Assembly: GCF_910592395.1 (NCBI RefSeq)
Contig: NC_088317.1
Coordinates: 17,220,039 to 17,284,038 of the forward strand
DNA from: Lineus longissimus
Taxonomy: Eukaryota; Nemertea; Pilidiophora; Heteronemertea; Lineidae
Direction: 5' to 3'
Length of the DNA: 64,000 bases
Shown here: piece by piece, positions 33,799 to 64,000 of the stretch
Numbering within the stretch: the stretch's first letter is position 1
Layout of the letters: every line of letters begins with the position of its first letter
Notes under the pieces: generated by a model
The model's database searches: none
The model's input: only the letters and a program-made list of their open reading frames with translations
Told to the model about the DNA's origin: nothing
Program-made: the position numbers and the translations under genes

Positions 33799-35721
33799 TA
33801 TTTGATCTCCTCAGAATATCGTCGTAGTTCTACACTTCCTAGCGGCGATAAAATACCGGGATACCATATCCATCTGAAAGTCGAGGAGCTCTATTGACGG
33901 GAACATGACGAGAGCCGGTGGATAACCCGCATCACACCGGAGCAGCCATCAAGAGAAAGGGTCTTCAGAGAGTAATACCGCGTTGATGTCCTCTCCTGGT
34001 GGCAGATTGGCCGGGTAGGCAGGCCCTGAGTGAAGCATCAACTCGATATCAATCTAATTTTTAATTGGTACTTTTCAATATATAATTTCAATCAATATCA
34101 TGAGAATTTCAGACAAGCAGTCTTTAAACGAATCCGCAGTACTGCAGGCCTTATTCATTGCTTGGATGTCGCATTGCATGACTCCAACTGCAGTTACTGA
34201 TTCGTTCTCATGTTCGGTCTGTCCCTATAAAAAATAGAAAGGTTGAGATAAAAAACATGTGGATCGGGAATGGGATTGAAGGCTATAGTTTATGCGTTCG
34301 TTTTCGCAACGTCCCTACTTTCCGTAAGTGGAAAGTTCAGTTCTAACCTCTCTAGTCTCATCCTCATTGGGACCGAGGACGTTTCCATGCCTGTCCACTC
34401 TCTTATCCAAAGAGTCCCACGAAAAGATGCCTTTTTTCCTTTCCATAGTCTCTCCGTTCCTTATACGAACCGTTCCTAACTTTTCGGGCAATTTTTGTAA
34501 CATTCGACGGAAATACAACAACCGGCTCCTATCCGGTTTTTACGTTTTACCCGCTTGTGCCGCTGACAACTGTAAAATCGGATAGGAGCCCGACCACCTT
34601 TCCAGGAAATTGAAACTGCCGCGACACCGCATGGTCCTGCCATCTTCATTGAATAGGAGATACTAACTGACAAATTAGTCTCATCTAAAACAGGCCAAAA
34701 CATATGTCTAAACATGTTATTTCCTTGCGAATTCAACTTAGAACGTATTATTTATGGCAGTCTATAGTTTGACAGTAAAGAAACAGGTTAATGTGAGTAA
34801 TATATGAAGAAAACGCGTTTTTGCCAGTGCATTGCGGATCTATTTTTAGGATTTTGTCTACTTCCGCTCAAGGATCATCTGTGGTCAATCGAGTTTTTCG
34901 CACAGTCGATTTCCAAAGTAACCAATAGTTTTCTGCAAATTTCCTTCATTTTGTACCCTCTATAGCACCAGTAAGTGCTGCAGTCGAAAGATGAGGAGTC
35001 ATACTAAGATGCCATCACTAAAATAAGCAAACGAATTGTGAATCGTGTGATTTTGGAGGCATTTTATCAGCGATTTTTCTGAGCACATCGCCTTTGTCCT
35101 TGCGCCTGATTTATTCTTCTGCCACTTCGATCAGAAAATATGGTCCAATCTTTGATCAAATCCCCATTTGAGTGCCCAGTGTGGAAAATATACATCTATC
35201 TTGTGCAGATTGGCCGGATTTTATGTATATTTTGAGGTTCAGGGCGTTTTCCTAACTACGAATTCCAGTCTTCAGACGATCATTATCAAATTCAAGATGG
35301 CGGATTTTTGTTTTGGGGCCCAGCTGGCAGTCTTGTCAAGACCTGCTTCCACTTTTTTGTGCCATCCTTTATAGATAAAATGCCTACAGCCAGCTACCTG
35401 ACATAACTCATGACATTCTTGTTCTATTTTGCCCCTAAGTTTGTTCTTGCAAATGCTCCCAATATGATGTATTTAGCGAGAAATTACTGAAGTCATGACC
35501 TGTGAAATAGATACGGTGGCACCAGTCGGAGCTGGTCATTTGGGGCCAAAACAAACCAATAACAGGCAAAACACAAGAACATGTGGTGTACAAAGTTGCC
35601 GTCATTTTGTTTGCTGCTGGTTCGTTTTGGCTCTCGACTGCTTCCTCAGACTCGGGCGTTTGTATCGTTCGAAGAGGAAAAACCATGTTCGGATTTAGTA
35701 TGGCCTGACACTTCAGATCTT
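33799..35721. other. Intergenic upstream of TRIP12
   Basis: Contains a small inverted repeat at 34523-34589 (ggctcctatccg and its complement around a loop of about 28 bp). Any non-coding 5' exons and the promoter of TRIP12 probably lie here but cannot be placed. Confidence 0.35.
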
Positions 35722-35898
35722 CGGTCCCGGATGTGGCGATGGTACGGTTTGCGCATAACTGACCAATCAGCTAACAGAACCAGCAAATGACGTTGCGAGC
35801 TGATTATGCATGTTGTATGTCATTGGCTGGCTCTGTTAGCTGATTGGTCAGTTATGTGCAAAACCATACCAATTTTACCATCGTCATATCCAGACCCA
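35722..35898. mobile_element. Fold-back element with about 50 bp arms
   Basis: The left arm, about 35729-35791 (gcgatggtacggtttgcgca onward), is inverted at about 35819-35891 with few mismatches and one small gap; the loop is about 27 bp. The core ctgaccaatcagctaacaga is perfect. It contains the CCAAT-type word accaatcag in both arms. It lies 260 bp before the first TRIP12 coding exon, and could be a MITE or a promoter-proximal palindrome. Confidence 0.7.
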
Positions 35899-36154
35899 AT
35901 GTTCTGAAGGGTCGTATTTAAACTTGCGTCAATGCAGCAGTTGTTGGAGAAGGCACATACTTTACATCAAATGGTCATGTTACCATTCAGTTCCATCCAA
36001 ATACTTCTGTAATGAATGGCTGTATGTAAATGGTTTTGAAACTCACTTAATTATGTAAGAGACATGTGCATTTCTAATTTCACGAGGTTTTACAGGGTCT
36101 TGTCTGTAATTTCAGAGCGGTAATCTGGCATGAGCCAGCTGATGTATAGCGCCT

Positions 36155-63016
<26,862 letters not shown>

Positions 63017-63077
63017 GACTTGGCTTTCACTTTGGACATCTGTACCTCTATCACAATTAAGCCATAGATACCTGTGA

Positions 63078-63290
63078 CTGTTCTCAAATTTTCTGACTAC
63101 TCAATGATGCACAAAAATCTTCAAACTAAAACCGTCACCAGGACATGCATCCATAATCGAATTTTCTGACTGTTGCTGTTGGTGTGTTGCACAAAAGTCT
63201 TGGAACTGTAAGCGACAACAGGATGTGTGTCTGTTCTCAAATTTTCTGACTGTTCTGAATGGGTGTGATGCACATATCGTTGGAACTTGA
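63078..63290 (+). repeat. Three diverged 70-80 bp repeats after the TRIP12 stop codon
   Basis: The block (t/c)(g/a)aattttctgact, then gatgcaca and tcttgg/ttgga and aac.g.aa(g) recurs three times (starting near 63078, 63150 and 63231) in what should be the 3' UTR. No AATAAA hexamer was seen between the stop codon and the window end, so the mRNA end may lie beyond 64 kb or use a variant signal. Confidence 0.6.
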
Positions 63291-63402
63291 AAGAACGAGC
63301 TAGATAAACTTTTCCTGGACTAAATGCTACTGATGCTGATACTGATATTTTGCTGAGGTATCGCAGCGAAAACTTTTGTTGCTGTCAATGCATATGATAA
63401 TA

Positions 63403-63700
63403 CTGTGGCCGCTCGGTTAAGCGGTCTTCTAGTCTAATACCTATTTATAATATCGCCAACCCATAGTTCCCTTGCTGGCACGGGATTGGGCACATAAGTT
63501 GAGTAGGTATGGCCAAAGATAAAAGACCTGGATTGGCAGGCGGCCTTACGAAATTTACACCCGGCAGTTCATGTCTTCTATCTTTGACCAATGCCTACTC
63601 AAATTATCTGCCCAATCCCGTGCCAGCAAGGGAACTATGGGTTGGCAATATTATAAATAGGTATTATAGACGAGAAGGCCGCTTAATTGAGCGGCCACAG
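63403..63700. mobile_element. 298 bp hairpin MITE, TA target, in TRIP12 3' region
   Basis: Two arms of about 130 bp are near-perfect inverted copies. The ends are CTGTGGCCGCTC and GAGCGGCCACAG, and the shared block ccatagttcccttgctggca occurs in both. TA flanks both ends (63401-63402 and 63701-63702), fitting a Tc1/mariner-type element. It starts 387 bp after the TRIP12 stop codon. If transcribed, it would form a long duplex RNA hairpin. Confidence 0.85.
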
Positions 63701-63702
63701 TA

Positions 63703-64000
63703 TATGAGATGTTGGTAAAAATCCAGCACTAGTGTCAGACAGTGTGTTCCATTTTCTACCCCTTCTTGGTCATGCAAGGATCGCTGATGGTCATCATTGG
63801 CCAATCTTGTGATTTCATTGCATTTCCCTCAAACTACAGGTTAGGTGGTCTGCATTATTTCTGTCAAGTACAGCTTGAAAAGCCAGGTTTGATCAACAGA
63901 AAATGATGTAGGCCAGTGGTCCTGCGATTTGGTTGAAAATGAAATGAACCATCTGCCCTTGGGCATTGTTGCCTGGTTGCTCATCTTAGAAGCTCTGTAT
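63703..64000. other. Window end, nothing recognised
   Basis: May still be TRIP12 3' UTR or intergenic. No gene or repeat was identified. Confidence 0.3.

Overview
This window is nuclear DNA from an animal. The genes have many short exons with GT-AG introns, and the intergenic and intronic DNA is full of small inverted-repeat transposons, minisatellites and retroelement fragments. Introns mostly of a few hundred bases, frequent palindromic acatgt words, and orthologues close to but clearly diverged from the human proteins suggest a marine invertebrate bilaterian (for example a lophotrochozoan or an invertebrate deuterostome). The species cannot be fixed from the sequence. All gene models below were built by eye from splice sites, reading phase and remembered human protein families; no search was run.

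Layout. 1-11.9 kb is gene-poor: a tRNA-derived SINE head, a 510 bp palindromic element, two degenerate satellites, a perfect 25 bp-arm hairpin, and one plausible minus-strand exon for a secreted cysteine-containing protein. 12.0-14.0 kb holds a complete five-exon SPRYD7 gene (+). 14-21.5 kb is repeat-rich intergenic DNA, including a TTAA-flanked palindrome inserted inside an older pogo/Tigger-like MITE. 21.6-21.9 kb may be a two-exon microgene. 22.2-25.9 kb is an unrecognised multi-exon, largely helical protein gene (+). 29.2-30.2 kb carries two identical tRNA-Pro(UGG) genes. 30.6-32.2 kb encodes, on the minus strand, a long lysine/threonine/proline-rich low-complexity protein. 36.1-63.0 kb is one large gene (+), the orthologue of the HECT E3 ubiquitin ligase TRIP12. 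I could trace 31 coding exons with unbroken phase to a 2118-residue protein.

TRIP12 dominates the window: a disordered basic N-terminus, an armadillo-repeat region, a WWE domain, and a C-terminal HECT domain whose catalytic cysteine lies 33 residues from the end. Its largest intron (38.6-48.9 kb) contains a 271-nt open exon with its own ATG, and this exon is phase-compatible with coding exon 5. It looks like an alternative first exon that would replace the disordered N-terminus by a short leader with a myristoylation-type start and a polybasic stretch. I consider this the most interesting unexplained coding signal here. The TRIP12 3' region also contains a nearly perfect 298 bp inverted-repeat element.

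The genes do not form an obvious functional cluster. SPRYD7, the helical gene, the K/T/P-rich gene and TRIP12 appear to be independent neighbours.
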